From Symbiodinium natans (lineage: Eukaryota > Sar > Dinophyceae > Suessiales > Symbiodiniaceae), in contig CAJNDS010002389.1 in assembly GCA_905221605.1 (NCBI GenBank), forward strand, positions 1-64,000: a stretch of 64,000 nucleotides of DNA, given 5' to 3'. The position numbers and the translations under genes were made by a program. A model generated the notes under the pieces. That model was not told the DNA's origin, searched no databases, and saw nothing but the letters and a program-made list of their open reading frames with translations. Shown here piece after piece: positions 54,804 to 63,280 of the stretch (positions within the stretch are counted from its first letter, which is position 1; the number at the start of each line of letters is the position of its first letter).

Positions 54804-54895
54804 AACAGCACAACGCCCCATGCCCTTGTTCCACCTGAAGCTCTGCATCGGGCACATGGTAAGGGAAGATCACAAACATCCCAAAGGCTTACATA

Positions 54896-54945
54896 AGCCT
54901 AAACCTAAACCCTAAACCCTAAACCCTAAGCCCTAAACCCCAAAC
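54896..54945 (-). repeat. Telomere-like block, CCCTAAA
   Basis: About seven heptamers with CCCTAAG and CCCCAAA variants. Confidence 0.94.
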
Positions 54946-55049
54946 CTTAGAAGGTTGCGGGCACCCCGCCTGGTCGTTCATCAACAGGCCCCGCCTGGAC
55001 GCCCCGGCCCAGAGCTCCCGGAGGAAGGCCTCGGCCAACGCGAACTTCG
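54946..55049 (-). other. GC-rich island between telomere-like blocks
   Basis: CCCTAAA on the left, TTTGGGG on the right. The minus frame reads LAKFALAEAFLRELWAG then LLMNDQAGCPQP; one plus frame is also open. Unassigned. Confidence 0.33.
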
Positions 55050-55145
55050 CTAGGGTTTGGGGGGTTCGGGGTTTAGGGTTTAGGGTTCGGGGTTCGGGGT
55101 TTAGGGTTTAGGGATTTAGGGGCTTAGGGGCTTAGGGGTTTGGGG
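55050..55145 (+). repeat. Telomere-like block, TTTAGGG with variants
   Basis: Heptamers and octamers (TTTAGGG, TTCGGGG, CTTAGGGG). Confidence 0.92.
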
Positions 55146-55262
55146 TAACCGTTCTTCGCGCTTTGGGATGAAGTGGCTCTGGACCCCTCCGGGCCTCCGT
55201 CAGCTTCTGCGCCTCGGTGGCGGAGGACACGCCCAGGGACGAGACCTTCAGACCAAGGCATT
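55146..55262 (-). other. GC-rich island, exon-like frame
   Basis: The minus frame reads GLKVSSLGVSSATEAQKLTE. A plus frame (FFALWDEVALDPSG) is also partly open. Telomere-like blocks of the same orientation lie on both sides (55145 and about 55288). Confidence 0.3.
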
Positions 55263-55328
55263 CATGTAGGGGCTTGAAAGTCAGGGAGTACTAGAGTTTA
55301 GGGTTTAGGGTTAGGAGCCTGAATTTTT

Positions 55329-55450
55329 CCGACTCCTATAGTATACCTTGGGATGTTCCCCCTTATACTAACCGGGCTTCGTAGGGATTCTAATAGGCGG
55401 TACTGCAATCCCTTCCTATTCAGGACTGTTAGTATAAGGGTGTATAAGGA
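55329..55450. mobile_element. Foldback element copy, ATGTTC family
   Basis: Left arm GGGATGTTCCCCCTTATACT at 55350-55369 (continuing AAC); right arm GTTAGTATAAGGGTGTATAA at 55428-55447. Homologous flank CCTATAGTATACCTTGGG is shared with the copy at 55519. Confidence 0.65.
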
Positions 55451-55518
55451 TTCATATAGGGGCCTTAATATTTAGAACAGGGTTTTGGAGGATTGTTGGA
55501 AAATTATTCGTAATTACT

Positions 55519-55628
55519 CCAACCCCTATAGTATACCTTGGGGTGTTCTAACAACCCGTAGAAGGGATTCTAGTAGGGGGTACCCATAACCCCGATTAAG
55601 GACTGTTAGCATAAGGGGGAACATCACA
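55519..55628. mobile_element. Foldback element copy, ATGTTC family, left arm deleted
   Basis: Shares CCTATAGTATACCTTGGG and an internal GGGATTCTAGTAGGGGGTAC with the preceding copy. Right arm GTTAGCATAAGGGGGAACAT at 55605-55624. The left arm has lost about 10 bp (GTGTTCTAAC). Confidence 0.6.
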
Positions 55629-55689
55629 GATTTTTACCCCAAGCTGCTGACAACATATGCAAGCTTTGGGTGTCAGGGTTTTGGGGGCC

Positions 55690-55825
55690 CCAGAAACCCT
55701 AAACCCTAAACCCCAAACCCTAAACCAAAAACCCCAAACCCTAAACCCCAAACCCTTAACCCTAAACCGAAAACCGAAAACCAAAAACCCTAAACCCTAA
55801 ACCCCAAACCCTAAACCCCACACCT
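55690..55825 (-). repeat. Telomere-like block, CCCTAAA with variants
   Basis: About 18 heptamers including CCCCAAA and AACCGAAAACCGAAAACC patches. Confidence 0.94.
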
Positions 55826-55897
55826 CCGAGTCGAGCCGGCATCGCCGGAGGCGATGCAGGAGCTGCTGGCGGTCACCTACCCAAAGGGTCCATGTCT
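55826..55897 (+). other. GC-rich island between telomere-like blocks
   Basis: CCCTAAA on the left, TTTAGGG on the right. Plus frame reads LRVEPASPEAMQELLAVTYP, among the most protein-like of the islands. Unassigned. Confidence 0.38.
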
Positions 55898-55996
55898 AGG
55901 GTTTAGGTTTAGGTTTAGGGTTTAGGGTTTAGGGTTTAGGGTTTAGGGTTTAGGGTTTAGGGTTTAGGGTTTAGGGTTTAGGGTTTAGGGTTTAGG
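55898..55996 (+). repeat. Telomere-like block, TTTAGGG
   Basis: About 14 heptamers, essentially perfect after the first three shortened units. Confidence 0.97.
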
Positions 55997-56425
55997 GTCC
56001 GCCGACCCTCGCGGCGTGTTGGATGGGAAAAGGAGGTGGGGGGGTGGGGGGGGGGTAGGGGGGGGTACTCGGGCAGCTTTTTCATGGAGGGCCAGGCCAC
56101 CCGCACCGCCTAAACTCACGGACCACAGGCGGGACAGAGGGGTCCTGTGGCAAAACCCACCTCTACCCCCCAACCTCCTCCCCCCTGACCCCTCACACCT
56201 CCCCCACCCCCCCCCCCCCCCCCCCCCCCCCCCCTACCCCCCCTAGGCTGCCCTCCTTCAAGCTGGCTTCAGCTCCTGTTTGGGTCCTGGTGCTACCCCC
56301 TACCCCCCCCCCAACGTTTCACAGAGGCTCAAGCAAATCAACTTTTGGCATCCTTTGAGCTGACGAGCGCGTTTAAACCTTTCAACTATGCTCCAGCGGG
56401 GTCGGCGGCTTGAGCCGGAGGTTCT
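55997..56425. other. GC-rich spacer with G and C homopolymers
   Basis: G-rich tract at about 56031-56069 and C-rich tracts at about 56166-56245 (including a run of over 25 C) and 56294-56311. Proline- and glycine-rich frames here are artefacts of these tracts. No gene recognised. Confidence 0.7.
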
Positions 56426-56470
56426 TAAATTTAGGGTTTAGGGTTTAGGGTTTAGGGTTTGGGCTCTAGG
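56426..56470 (+). repeat. Telomere-like block, TTTAGGG
   Basis: Five clean heptamers, then a mutated one. Confidence 0.94.
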
Positions 56471-56502
56471 TTTTTTCTTGGGACTTCAAGGGGTTGCCAT
56501 CT

Positions 56503-56598
56503 GGTAGCTTGAGGGCCCAATGTGCTTCCTTTTTGGGTTCGTTCTAGGGGATCCTAGCAGAGTGCCCGAAAAGGTACCACACAGGAGCCAGTAGGTAG
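56503..56598. mobile_element. Diverged copy of the 96-bp foldback element
   Basis: CCAATGTGCTTCCTTTTTGG and GAAAAGGTACCACACAGGAG match the arms of the element at 53071-53166; the internal GGGGATCCTAG corresponds to GGGGATTCTAG. Confidence 0.6.
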
Positions 56599-56799
56599 GG
56601 CTTGAGGCTATATATGGGGGCGGAAGGTTCACGGCTTCAGGTTTGGAATTTCAGGATTGGGGGTTATTTGGTATCCGAAGTCGAGGAGTTTCAGGTTTAG
56701 GTTGATACACAGATGTATAGGAGGATGTGATCTAAGGAGCCGCACCGGAACCCTTCAATCTTAAACCTTACAACGTCGAAAGACCTGAACGACCCTAAG

Positions 56800-56875
56800 A
56801 GCCCTCACACCCCAAACCCAAAACCCAAAACCCAAAACCAAAAACCCAAAAAACAAAACCCAAAACCCAAAACAA
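56800..56875 (-). repeat. Telomere-like variant block, CCCAAAA
   Basis: About ten units of CCCAAAA or CCCAAA. Confidence 0.9.
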
Positions 56876-56956
56876 CAAAAGCGGTGCAGCCAGCCAAAAG
56901 ACGTGGCCTTGGTGAACCTTTGGGCTGAAGCTGGCCACCTCCTGTGGCTTCGCGGG
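56876..56956 (+). other. GC-rich island between telomere-like blocks
   Basis: CCCAAAA block on the left, TTTAGGG on the right. Plus frame reads CSQPKDVALVNLWAEAGHLL. Unassigned, protein-like. Confidence 0.36.
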
Positions 56957-56992
56957 GGTTTAGGGTTTAGGGTCTAGGGTTTAGGGCTTAGG
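56957..56992 (+). repeat. Telomere-like block, TTTAGGG
   Basis: Five heptamers with single-base variants. Confidence 0.9.
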
Positions 56993-57017
56993 GCAAGATT
57001 GGGGATACTTAGAAAAC

Positions 57018-57094
57018 ATATATATATATAAATAAATAAATATAAATATAAATAAATATATATATATAAACTATATTATTATATTATATATATA
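57018..57094. repeat. TA/TAAA-rich microsatellite
   Basis: (TA)n, (AAAT)n and mixed AT repeat, entirely A/T apart from one C. Confidence 0.95.
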
Positions 57095-57177
57095 GAGTGA
57101 CCATATAAGGTACACATAAGGGTTGTATAGGGCAATAGGACTAAGGGGGCCCCTTCTAGGGAGTTCGTTTTAAGCTC

Positions 57178-57266
57178 TTGAACGCCCTCAAGCTCGACTT
57201 GGCGCGCAGTCGCCCTATGAAGATACGGCGCGAGTTCAGCCACAACCTGGGCCGGCTCGACTCGGC
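57178..57266 (+). other. GC-rich island, exon-like frame
   Basis: Plus frame reads LLNALKLDLARSRPMKIRR then EFSHNLGRLDSA. It runs directly into the CCCCTAAA array. Unassigned. Confidence 0.36.
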
Positions 57267-57432
57267 GACCCCTAAACCCCTAAACCCCTAAACCCCTAAA
57301 CCCCTAAACCCCTAAACCCCTAAACCCCTAAACCCCTAAACCCCTAAACCCCTAAACCCCTAAACCCCTAAACCCCTAAACCCCTAAACCCCTAAACCCC
57401 TAAACCCTAAACCCTAAACCCAAAACCCTAAA
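57267..57432 (-). repeat. Octameric telomere-like block, CCCCTAAA
   Basis: About 16 perfect CCCCTAAA octamers, then a return to CCCTAAA heptamers. The switch of unit length inside one block is sharp. Confidence 0.97.
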
Positions 57433-57554
57433 CCCTTCCAAGCACTCAGTGTACAATCGCACGATGCGAAGGGCAATGGCCTTTCTCCTCCTGAGGTCAG
57501 ATCCAGCAGATACCGCTTGAGGCTTCCTGTGGAAGTTGTGATCCCAGGCTTCCT
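57433..57554 (-). other. GC-rich island between telomere-like blocks
   Basis: CCCTAAA blocks on both sides. The minus frame reads RRRKAIALRIVRLYTECLE after AWDHNFHRKPQAVSAG. Unassigned. Confidence 0.36.
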
Positions 57555-57627
57555 ACCCTAAACCCTAAACCCTAAACCCTAAACCCTAAACCCTAAACCC
57601 CAAACCCAAAACCCTAAACCCTAAACC
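57555..57627 (-). repeat. Telomere-like block, CCCTAAA
   Basis: About ten heptamers. Confidence 0.96.
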
Positions 57628-57952
57628 GTGAATCTGCCAACTGACGATGCCAATCGTCCCTCGCCCAGTGCATGCAGTGAGAAAAATGAAGGTTGGAAGC
57701 AGTACAAGGCCATAACCCTACAGCCTAGACACCTGCCTTTAAGTATGCGGGAATTGGGGTATATAAGGTTCAAGCGGTCCCCTAGAGAGGGATGGACCAG
57801 TAACCCTGAATCCTAAACCCCAAAGGGGACCCGTACTGAAAGGGAACTGAGCTTATGGTTACTTTGGATACAGGCACGTAGAACAACTCTTTGTACGAAC
57901 CCAACCCCAGACTTCAAGCCCCCCCCCCCCCCCCCCCCAAACCAAAAAAAAT
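57628..57952. other. Spacer with C homopolymer, no gene recognised
   Basis: A 62-codon plus frame (57628-57816) contains ARDTCL-like mixed residues with no domain. A run of 19 C lies at about 57920-57938, followed by A-rich sequence. Confidence 0.4.
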
Positions 57953-58038
57953 CCTAAACCCTGAGCCCCGAACCCTAAACCCTAAACCCTAAACCCTAAA
58001 CCCTAAACCCTAAACCCTAAACCCTAAACCCTGAACCT
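57953..58038 (-). repeat. Telomere-like block, CCCTAAA
   Basis: About 11 heptamers ending at the foldback element at 58040. Confidence 0.95.
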
Positions 58039-58039
58039 G

Positions 58040-58138
58040 GGGATGGTCACCCTTTATACTAACATTCTTTTACAGGGGGATATAACAGGGGGCACCATCA
58101 TCCCTCTCAAGGTTTGTTAGTAAAAGGGTGAACATCCC
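58040..58138. mobile_element. 99-bp foldback element, ATGTTC family, best copy
   Basis: Left arm GGGATGGTCACCCTTTATAC at 58040-58059 (continuing TAAC) and right arm GTTAGTAAAAGGGTGAACAT at 58116-58135 (continuing CCC) are inverted copies of about 23 bp with two mismatches. AACCT flanks it near both ends (58034-58038, 58139-58143), a possible target duplication, though CCCTAAA context makes AACC common. No coding capacity. Confidence 0.72.
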
Positions 58139-58141
58139 AAC

Positions 58142-58245
58142 CTAAACCCTTTTAAAACCCTAAACCCTAAACCCTAAACCCTAAACCCTAAACCCTAAAC
58201 CCTAAACCCTAAACCCTAACCCTAACCCTAAACCCTAAACCCTTT
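58142..58245 (-). repeat. Telomere-like block, CCCTAAA with CCCTAA
   Basis: About 13 heptamers plus three CCCTAA hexamers at about 58213-58230. Confidence 0.95.
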
Positions 58246-58444
58246 TCAAGGGCCTGGGAATTTAGAACACCTACCCTAATTTTCAGCACGATTGCGTGGT
58301 GCTCATGCAGACCGAAGGTTCGGGCATCTTTGGACTACGGGGTTGAGGGTCTGTGTTTAGTAGGATATTTGCCGCCAGGGTGCATAGTTGCTCCCAACCG
58401 GCTCGAAATTGTTTGAGGGGCAGGGGAAGGACCGAACACAGCAT

Positions 58445-58561
58445 TAAACCCGACACCCTAAACCCTGAACCCCAAACCCTAAACCCTACCCTAAACCCTA
58501 AACCCTAAACCCTAAACCCTAAACCCTAAACCCTAAACCCTAAACCCTAAACCCTAAAACC
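58445..58561 (-). repeat. Telomere-like block, CCCTAAA
   Basis: About 15 heptamers. Confidence 0.96.
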
Positions 58562-58640
58562 CACAACGGGCGTCCTGTCTGAAGCTCCGAAGCAAAGCCT
58601 CCCGAAACTCTTGCGGCGCTTTCCGCTTGATCCTGGGCGA
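58562..58640 (-). other. GC-rich island, exon-like frame
   Basis: Minus frame reads PRIKRKAPQEFREALLRSFR. It adjoins the CCCTAAA block on the left. Unassigned. Confidence 0.34.
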
Positions 58641-58703
58641 ACAGGCTGAGGGAAATGAGGTACTACTCTCCCTTAAAGGGATGGGGTCAGTTCTCAAAAT
58701 GAT

Positions 58704-58778
58704 GGTCCCTTTTTGGGTACCCTTAAGAATAGGGGGGGGGGGGGGGGCGCCTTGTCATCGCAAACCCAAAAAGGGACC
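58704..58778. mobile_element. Foldback element with G-tract centre
   Basis: GGTCCCTTTTTGGGT (58704-58718) and ACCCAAAAAGGGACC (58764-58778) are perfect 15-bp inverted repeats around a spacer with a run of about 16 G. CCCTTTTTGGG cores also occur in the 53071 and 53864 families. Confidence 0.65.
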
Positions 58779-59228
58779 GTACTTTTGGAGAAGTGAACAT
58801 ATGTATCAAGGGAAAGGAGGAGGGAGCCTTCTAAGGGACCTTAGGAATATAGGGTCTCTACGAATACAAGGCATATATAGGCGTTACATCGCGGAAAAAA
58901 GTTAAGGGCCTCTTCTAGCGGTCCCTCCTTAGATCCTTGAAAGGTATAGGAGGTTTTCGCTCCAGGTATATCCAAGTATATGCATGGTTCAACCTGAAGC
59001 AGTAGTCCCAAGCCCTGCGAGCCCTCATATCCCTCTGACAACAGCTCCTAATCAACGCTCTTCTCTCAAGACCGAAATATTCTATGGCCAAGAATGTACT
59101 GTTGGGGTGCACGGAGAACAGCTCTGCGAACTTGTTCTATGCTGAACTTGGCACCCTGGCGAAAAACTGCATGTCTGCTGTTCCTTCGGGGTTCTCGTAA
59201 CCTAAAACTAACAAAGTCTTTCCAAGTA
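58779..59228. other. Spacer, no gene recognised
   Basis: Mixed sequence with short minus-strand frames (for example 58841-59041, YEGSQGLGLLLQVEPCIYLD) that match nothing I know. Confidence 0.4.
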
Positions 59229-59265
59229 CCCCTAAGTGACCCTAAACCCTAAACCCTAAACCCTG
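59229..59265 (-). repeat. Short telomere-like block, CCCTAAA
   Basis: About four heptamers. Confidence 0.9.
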
Positions 59266-59366
59266 AGCACGTGAGGTATAGCTGGCCGAGGCTCTTCTGT
59301 GCAGCCTCGTCTGCCAGCCATTCCTTCCACGGGATGCCGGAAGCTCGGGGTGCAGGCTTAGGGTAG
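59266..59366 (-). other. GC-rich island between telomere-like blocks
   Basis: CCCTAAA on both sides. Minus frame reads WKEWLADEAAQKSLGQLYL. Unassigned. Confidence 0.36.
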
Positions 59367-59472
59367 CTAAACCCTAAACCCTAAACCCTAAACCCTAAAC
59401 CCTAAACCCTAAACCCTAAACCCTAAACCCTAAACCCTAAACCCTAAACCCTAAACCCTAAACCCTAAACCC
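59367..59472 (-). repeat. Telomere-like block, CCCTAAA
   Basis: About 15 perfect heptamers. Confidence 0.97.
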
Positions 59473-60009
59473 TTACCTACTAATTGCTTAGGAACCCAAC
59501 AAAATAAGAATAGTCTTCCTTATTAAGGGTAATCTAGGGATTATTCTTTATTCTTTTGAGCTTCTTAAGCAAATAGTAGTTACCTTCTTTCAAAGGGTAT
59601 GCAAGGGGTATATAAGGGGAGGCTATGTAAGGGGTATGTCAGGAACCCCCTGTTAAGGGCCCATAGTAAGGGACTACCCTAAGATTTTAGGATCAGGGCT
59701 CTCCAGGGCTTAGGGTTGTCTGTGCCGTTAAGGCTCAGGCTTTCATGGTTTAGGGCTTAGGGCGAGGTCTGGGGGTCTAAGAGTATAGGTTTGGGGTAAG
59801 CGGAGTCAAAAAAAATTTCCGGATTGCACCTGTGAGCTTTGCGGTCGGCTTCCCTACGCCCCAAGTCCCCCAAGCTTCTATGGTCAGCTCACAAGAAAAT
59901 TGTACAGGACTGACTCGAGGTGTAGGTTTCTGCGGTTGGCATTTGGCGCCTATCTCTTCGGGCTCAGGACTTGCACACTAGACCCTCAACCTCGAATCGC
60001 CCCTGAACC
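59473..60009. other. Spacer, no gene recognised
   Basis: Repeated AAGGGGTAT words at about 59595-59645. Degraded TTTAGGG-like words at about 59700-59795. No gene. Confidence 0.4.
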
Positions 60010-60075
60010 GCCCTACGGAGGAAAAAAGAGTGCCCTTTTTGGTTTATACAGGGGGCTAAGAAGGGAACCCAACCC
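60010..60075. repeat. Short interspersed family copy
   Basis: AAAAGAGTGCCCTTTTTGG then GGCTAAGAAGGGAACCC matches 53864-53945. Confidence 0.6.
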
Positions 60076-60124
60076 ACCCCCAAAAAAAAAGGCATAAGGG
60101 CCGACTCTGGGACCGAAATCCTAA

Positions 60125-60210
60125 CGGCCCTAAACCCTAAACCCTAAACCTTAAACCCTAAACCCTAAACCCTAAACCCTAAACCCTACACCCTAAACCC
60201 TAAACCGTAA
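60125..60210 (-). repeat. Telomere-like block, CCCTAAA
   Basis: About 12 heptamers with single-base variants. Confidence 0.95.
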
Positions 60211-60319
60211 GCCGCATTCGAGGGCTTCAGGGCGAGACGCCAGGTTTTCTGGAGGCTCGGCAGCTGCGGGAGCTATCGCCGGCGCGTCGACCTCCGCTTT
60301 AAGCTGAGCTTGTCGGCTT
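60211..60319 (+). other. GC-rich island between telomere-like blocks
   Basis: CCCTAAA on the left, TTTAGGG on the right. Plus frame reads FEGFRARRQVFWRLGSCGS then RRRVDLRFKLSLSA and a TAG formed at the junction. Unassigned. Confidence 0.35.
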
Positions 60320-60428
60320 AGGGTTTAGGGTTTAGGGTTTAGGGCTTAGGGTTTAGGGTTTAGGGCTTAGGGTTTAGGGTTCAGGGTTCAGGGTTCAGGG
60401 TTTAGGGTTTAGGGTTTAGGGTTTAGGG
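60320..60428 (+). repeat. Telomere-like block, TTTAGGG
   Basis: About 15 heptamers; CTTAGGG and TTCAGGG variants recur in order. Confidence 0.96.
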
Positions 60429-60706
60429 AACACCCAGCTCCGAGGTTGCTATTCAAGCCAGTCCACTAAGTCCTCTAAGTAGGCTATAAGTAGGCTTTTA
60501 GTTGGGGTTATATAAGTACCCATTGACCTCCAAGTAAACCCCCAAGCCCTAACAGCCCTTTTACGCCGAATGCTTGCAAGCCGCACAAACCCGCCAACCG
60601 CTTCGAGCCCTTGTCCTACGCCCTAAACCCGAATAAGACATCCGCGCCCATAAGCCCGAACACACTGTCAGCCAGGAATCCCTACTCTGCCCACCTTAAA
60701 AACAAG
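60429..60706. other. Spacer, no gene recognised
   Basis: AAGTAGGCT repeats at about 60478-60500 and CCAAGTAAACCCCCAAGCCC nearby. No gene. Confidence 0.4.
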
Positions 60707-60868
60707 TAGGGTTTAGGGTTTAGGATCACCCTAAACCCAAAACCCAAAACCCTAAACTAAAAGTCCTCTCAGCCGCATGAAGCCCAAAATCTCCAGGCCC
60801 TCTACTTGAAGGTACATGGTTTAGGGTTTGAGTTTAGGGTTTAGGGTTTAGGGTTTAGGGTTTAGGGT
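60707..60868. repeat. Telomere-like blocks with fusion-polarity junction
   Basis: TTTAGGG at 60707-60724 meets CCCTAAA/CCCAAAA at 60728-60757 across GATCA. TTTAGGG resumes at about 60817-60868. The short island 60758-60815 between them is open on minus (YLQVEGLEILGFMRLRGLL). Confidence 0.9.
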
Positions 60869-61019
60869 GTGTCAGGGGAGGGCGCGCGCTCGGGTGTGAA
60901 ACACCCCGGGCCGCGCGCTCGCGTTGCCCGTCAACCCACCCCGGCCACCCAAACTATACTCTATTAGGGTTTAGGGTTTATGGAATTTACTTTCTTGTGC
61001 TCTGATGCTTGCTTTGATG

Positions 61020-61795
61020 TTTTTAAAGTTGCGCTGTTAGGGTTTAAGCTGGGGTTGGGGGTAGCCTCGGCCCTTTTCGGGCCTTCGGCGTGTCAGGGCC
61101 CGTAGAGGCCCTTATTTATTTGAAGGTCAGGGAAACCCTTTGTGTCTGCTCCTGGATTCCCCTTCTTTAAGGGCTTCAATTAAGCATCGATTTCACTACC
61201 AAAAAATCGCATTTTTCATTGCGGGTACGGGCATCCTGGGGTCCCCCTTCTTTTAGGGGGCCTTTTGAAGCCTTTTGAAGCATTTTGGTGGCTCTTGGGG
61301 TCTCTCGGGGCCTTGTTCGGACCTTCGGCGTGTCAGGGGCCGTAGAGGCTTCATTCATTTAAAGGTCAGGGAACCTATTAATGAATTTTTCGCCAATGAG
61401 TATTTCAATCGCTAGGGTTTAAGCTCGGGTTCGGGGTAGCCTCGGCCCTTTTCGGGCCTTCGGCAAGTTAGGGCCCGTAGAGGCCCTTATTTGCTTGAAG
61501 GCCTTCGCAGGCTTTTGCGGTGTTAGGGTTTAGTAGCCTCGGTCCTTCGGCACGTTAGGGCCCGTAGAGGTCCTTGCTGATTTGGGGGGAGCCATCGATT
61601 TCAGTACTAAAAAAGAACATTTTTCATTGCGGGCAAGGGTACCTAAAACCATCGTTTTCAATATTCAAAAATAGCATTTTTCATTGTGGGCACGGACAAA
61701 TCTTGTGGTCCCCTTCTTTTAGTGGGCCTTTTGAAGCTTTTGAAGCCTTTTGGTGGCTCTTGGCGGTTCTTGGGGGCTTCCTGAGATTCCCTGCG
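61020..61795 (+). repeat. Degenerate tandem repeat, about 390-bp unit, two copies
   Basis: Two modules alternate. One is GGGTTTAAGCTGGGGTTGGG, GTAGCCTCGGCCC, GGGCCTTCGGC, GGGCCCGTAGAGGCCC (at about 61038, partial near 61300, again near 61415, partial near 61527). The other is CATCGATTTC, ATTTTTCATTGCGGGC and CCTTTTGAAGCCTTTTG with TGGTGGCTCTTGG (about 61186 and 61590). No gene. Confidence 0.82.
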
Positions 61796-61804
61796 AGGGT
61801 GTTG

Positions 61805-62158
61805 GTGTGGGGGGGCCCTTGGCCCGAGGGGCCCTTGGCTAAGCCCTAGTTGGCAGGGCTGTTTGGCAGGGCCTGCGGGCCCTTCGGTTTGGCTTAGCCC
61901 GGGAGGGCCTTGCCTGCGACGGAACCCTTTTATTTGGGCCTTGCCCCGCGGGCCCTTGGTCCGGGACGCTTGCTGCAGAAGCCCTTGGCTCGGGGGGTTC
62001 TTGGCCCGGGAGGCCCTTCCTTGGCCGGGGGGGGAGGACCCTTGGCCGAGGGGTTGGGGCCTTTGGCCTGGGGGGCCCTTCCCCGGGGGGCCCTTGGCCC
62101 CGGGGGCCCTTGGCCCGGGGGGCCCTTGGCCCCGGGGGGCCCTTGGCCCGGGGGCGAG
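61805..62158 (+). repeat. GC-rich repeat, GGGGGGCCCTTGGCCC units
   Basis: About 15 imperfect 16-20-bp units, best at 62070-62155. GGCCCTTGGCCCGGG is self-complementary in part. Gly/Pro/Leu and Pro/Arg frames on both strands are repeat artefacts. Confidence 0.9.
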
Positions 62159-62269
62159 GCAAAGGTTACGATTTGGGGTTATACTTTAGCTACGCTAAAG
62201 GTGGTCTGGGTGCCGGCCATCCCTTAGCCGAGTACTGACGTTGTCGTAAAAAAGGCCGATGTCCGTTGG

Positions 62270-62391
62270 CCTGTCCAGGACAGACGGTGAGGCTTAACCC
62301 TCACCTTTCCGTTTCTCTTTTCGCTTGGGCGCTCGGGCTGTAAGGCCCTCGGCCGAGCGTTCGGGGTCTGTCGCTCGACGGAAGCGACCCC
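62270..62391. other. Cluster of four hairpins next to a telomere-like block
   Basis: CTGTCC-A-GGACAG (62271-62283); GGTGAGG-CTTAAC-CCTCACC (62286-62305); CGCTCGG (62330-62336) with CCGAGCG (62353-62359), enclosing GGGC/GCCC; and GTCGCT-CGACGGA-AGCGAC (62370-62388) with GGG/CCC extension. Consecutive stems over 120 bp suggest a structured RNA or protein-binding DNA, but no known RNA family is recognised. Confidence 0.45.
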
Positions 62392-62397
62392 TCACTT

Positions 62398-62476
62398 AGT
62401 TTAGGGTTTAGGGTTTAGGGTTTAGGGTTTAGGGTTTAGGGTTTAGGGTTTAGGGTTTAGGGTTTAGGGTTTAGGG
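62398..62476 (+). repeat. Telomere-like block, TTTAGGG
   Basis: About 11 perfect heptamers. Confidence 0.97.
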
Positions 62477-62637
62477 TGACTGGCTAATACTTGTATGAGG
62501 TTCAGTACTCAACCAATACATACACTCACAAATACTTTTGTTTAGGCATATAAACTCTACCTCATAGACCCCTCCCCCTGTTGCAAACTGGTCTGAGGCC
62601 ACAAGTACAAGAAGCTAGTATGCAAGTTCCAACCCTC

Positions 62638-62885
62638 CCTAATCCTAAACCCTAAACCCTAAACCTTAAAACCTTGCCCCTAAGCCCTAGACGCGGCATC
62701 CGAAAACCTGAACCTGCAAACCTTCATGACATAGAAATCCTTCAATCCCATAAACCCTGCACACTAAAACCCTAAACCCTAAATCCTAAAACCTTTACAT
62801 GCTCAAGCCTAAACCTTATATACCTAAACCCTAAGCCCTAAACCCTGAACCCTGAACCCTGAACCCTAAACCCTAAACCCTAAAC
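62638..62885 (-). repeat. Degenerate telomere-like block, CCCTAAA
   Basis: Mutated and spaced heptamers (62638-62820), cleaner at 62826-62885. Confidence 0.88.
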
Positions 62886-63011
62886 CGAAGGGGTTGGGCA
62901 GGAGGAGGGCACTCCCACCTGCGTGCACTGCGCAAAGGCGCGGCACCTCAGGGAGGTGAAGTTTCGTTTAGGGCAAAGGCGCGGCACCTCAGGGAGGTGA
63001 AGTTTCGTTTA
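62886..63011 (+). other. GC-rich island between telomere-like blocks
   Basis: CCCTAAA on the left, TTTAGGG on the right. Plus frame reads CVHCAKARHLREVKFR. Its right half is the first copy of the 41-bp duplication below. Confidence 0.35.
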
Positions 63012-63013
63012 GG
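62932..63013. repeat. Perfect 41-bp tandem duplication
   Basis: Units 62932-62972 and 62973-63013 are identical (start GCAAAGGCGCGGC, end TTTCGTTTAGG). The unit ends inside a TTTAGG word, so the exchange point lies at the edge of the telomere-like block. Confidence 0.96.
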
Positions 63014-63190
63014 GTTTAGGGTTTAGGGTTTAGGGTTTAAGGTTTAGGGTTTAGGGTTTAGGGTTTAGGGTTTAGGGTTTAGGGTTTAGTAACACTGGGC
63101 TACCAGGGGTTCCGGGTTGACAGGGTTTACTGGGTTTACGGGGTTCGCAGGGTTTAGGAGTAGAGGGCTTGTAGGGCTTCGGGTTTATTC
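63012..63190 (+). repeat. Telomere-like block, TTTAGGG, degrading rightwards
   Basis: About 11 clean heptamers to 63088, then degraded words (GGGTTTACTGGGTTTACGGG) up to the fusion-polarity junction GGGTACCC at about 63196-63203. Confidence 0.92.
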
Positions 63191-63200
63191 TTACAGGGTA

Positions 63201-63280
63201 CCCTAAACCCTCAACCCTAAACCCTCAACCCTAAACCCTAAACCCTAAACGGCCCTAAACCCTAAACCCTAAACCCTAAG
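63201..63280 (-). repeat. Telomere-like block, CCCTAAA
   Basis: About ten heptamers with CCCTCAA variants. Confidence 0.94.

Noticed and set aside
61839..62227. Collagen-like Gly-Pro-rich proteins
   Set aside because: Produced by the GGGGGGCCCTTGGCCC repeat on both strands at once.
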